From positions 1 to 32,864 of the forward strand of contig JBKEDF010000078.1 of assembly GCA_047975325.1 (NCBI GenBank): a stretch of DNA of 32,864 nt, written 5' to 3'. The notes under the pieces were generated by a model that was given only the letters and a program-made list of their open reading frames with translations, ran no database searches and was not told where the DNA came from. The translations under genes and the position numbers were made by a program. Shown here piece by piece: positions 32,470 to 32,864 of this stretch. Source of the stretch: JBKEDF01 sp047975325. GTDB lineage: Bacteria > Pseudomonadota > Alphaproteobacteria > Rhodobacterales > Rhodobacteraceae. How positions within the stretch are numbered: position 1 is the first letter of the stretch; the number at the start of each line of letters is the position of its first letter.

Positions 32470-32541
32470 TAATAAACCTCTGTTTAGAAACCGCAAATTC
32501 CCAAAGGGCTTCATTGGGAACTTTTACCACATTGATCACTG

Positions 32542-32637
32542 CTAAAGCTTTTCAATCATCTTGCAAATACTGTCTATTGCATTTTCAAGCCGAGACCTCT
32601 GTGCCCACTCAAGGCTGTTAGCTGCCATTGGCCCCAT
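32542..32637 (-). CDS. Possible 31-residue ORF, unknown
   Basis: Reads MGPMAANSLEWAQRSRLENA then IDSICKMIEKL and stop, an amphipathic helix. It overlaps the ORF ending at 32618 in another frame, with ATG inside that ORF's end, as in coupled genes. It may instead be the end of a decayed longer gene, since the frame stays open upstream without further evidence. Ribosome binding site not clear. Confidence 0.25.
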   Translation of the reverse strand: MGPMAANSLEWAQRSRLENAIDSICKMIEKL

Positions 32638-32743
32638 AGAGGCGAAAGTCAGCTTCGGTCCCGCACATCTGACTTGCGCAGATCGCGTGGCGAAGGTCTG
32701 GTTCAGGGTAAGCGCAGCAAGGCCATTCTTCGGTCAGGTTCAC
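32618..32743 (-). CDS. Possible 41-residue cysteine-containing ORF, unknown
   Basis: From a GTG at 32743 it reads VNLTEEWPCCAYPEPDLRHA then ICASQMCGTEADFRLYGANG and S. It has four cysteines at 9, 10, 22 and 27 and a natural amino-acid mix. No Shine-Dalgarno is evident and the frame can start further up at a TTG. Together with the previous ORF it is the only coding sign in 32470-32815. Confidence 0.25.
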   Translation of the reverse strand: MNLTEEWPCCAYPEPDLRHAICASQMCGTEADFRLYGANGS

Positions 32744-32815
32744 GATTTTGCTGCACCGAATCAAAGATGTATCATGTGTCGTATTCTACACGATCCCACC
32801 GTCCCGCCAGCCATA

Positions 32816-32864
32816 TCAGCCGCCGAAATCATCCAGCATGATATCTTCACGGTCAACGCCAAGG
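32816..32864 (-). CDS. 3' end of a minus-strand gene cut by the window edge
   Basis: The minus strand reads LGVDREDIMLDDFGG and stop, with acidic and hydrophobic alternation like a real protein C-terminus. Only 15 codons are visible, so neither family nor function can be named. Confidence 0.35.
   Translation of the reverse strand, partial: LGVDREDIMLDDFGG

Noticed and set aside
1..32864. CRISPR array, insertion sequence or prophage
   Set aside because: No regularly spaced repeats, transposase motifs, terminal inverted repeats with target duplications or phage structural genes were seen.

Overview
The window looks like a chromosomal segment of a marine or soil alphaproteobacterium of the order Rhodobacterales (Rhodobacter/Paracoccus/Roseobacter group). 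Reasons: high GC through most of the window; a CcoI-CcoS end of a cbb3-oxidase maturation cluster; a seven-function Mrp/Pha antiporter with fused A and B subunits; ethylmalonyl-CoA-pathway genes (malyl-CoA lyase family plus mesaconyl-CoA hydratase); an sdhCDA..B operon; and the alphaproteobacterial hemD - mic60 - hemY block divergent from tsaD - gpsA. Genus cannot be fixed by reading alone. No insertion sequence, prophage gene, integrase or CRISPR array was seen.

Layout. 1-1982 (+): copper P-type ATPase CcoI (5' end cut by the window) and CcoS. 2029-7912 (-): mrpAB-C-D-E-F-G, a tightly packed operon for a Na+(K+)/H+ antiporter, with a candidate promoter near 8000. 8060-9175 (-): an EamA-family exporter and a possible 27-residue membrane peptide. 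9350-11568 (+): CoA-ester lyase (mcl2-like), a DUF1737 protein and mesaconyl-CoA hydratase. 11839-16191 (+): succinate dehydrogenase sdhC-sdhD-sdhA, three small exported proteins (one periplasmic, two lipoproteins), then sdhB, closed by a 17-bp perfect stem-loop. 16292-16528 (+): a possible membrane-anchored zinc-ribbon microprotein.

16569-24856 is the most distinctive accessory region: a divergent locus with TRAP transporter dctP-dctQ-dctM plus a short-chain dehydrogenase on the minus strand, and on the plus strand an IclR regulator, an SCP2-type thiolase, an acyl-CoA synthetase and a protein with two PCC (DUF296) domains. Two copies of the same 17-bp palindromic box sit at the two divergent promoters, one over the putative dctP -10 element and the other across the iclR start codon. 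The simplest reading is an autoregulated uptake and CoA-dependent catabolic pathway for one carboxylic acid whose identity is not visible.

24896-31601: minus-strand tsaD-gpsA-yciI-EVE cluster, divergent from hemD-mic60-hemY on the plus strand. The HemY-like protein ends in a LapB-type four-cysteine zinc ribbon. 31769-31844: tRNA-Thr(CGT). Beyond the tRNA base composition turns visibly A+T richer, with one membrane-anchored hypothetical protein, possible small overlapping ORFs, and the 3' end of a further minus-strand gene at the window edge. This may be the border of an acquired segment.
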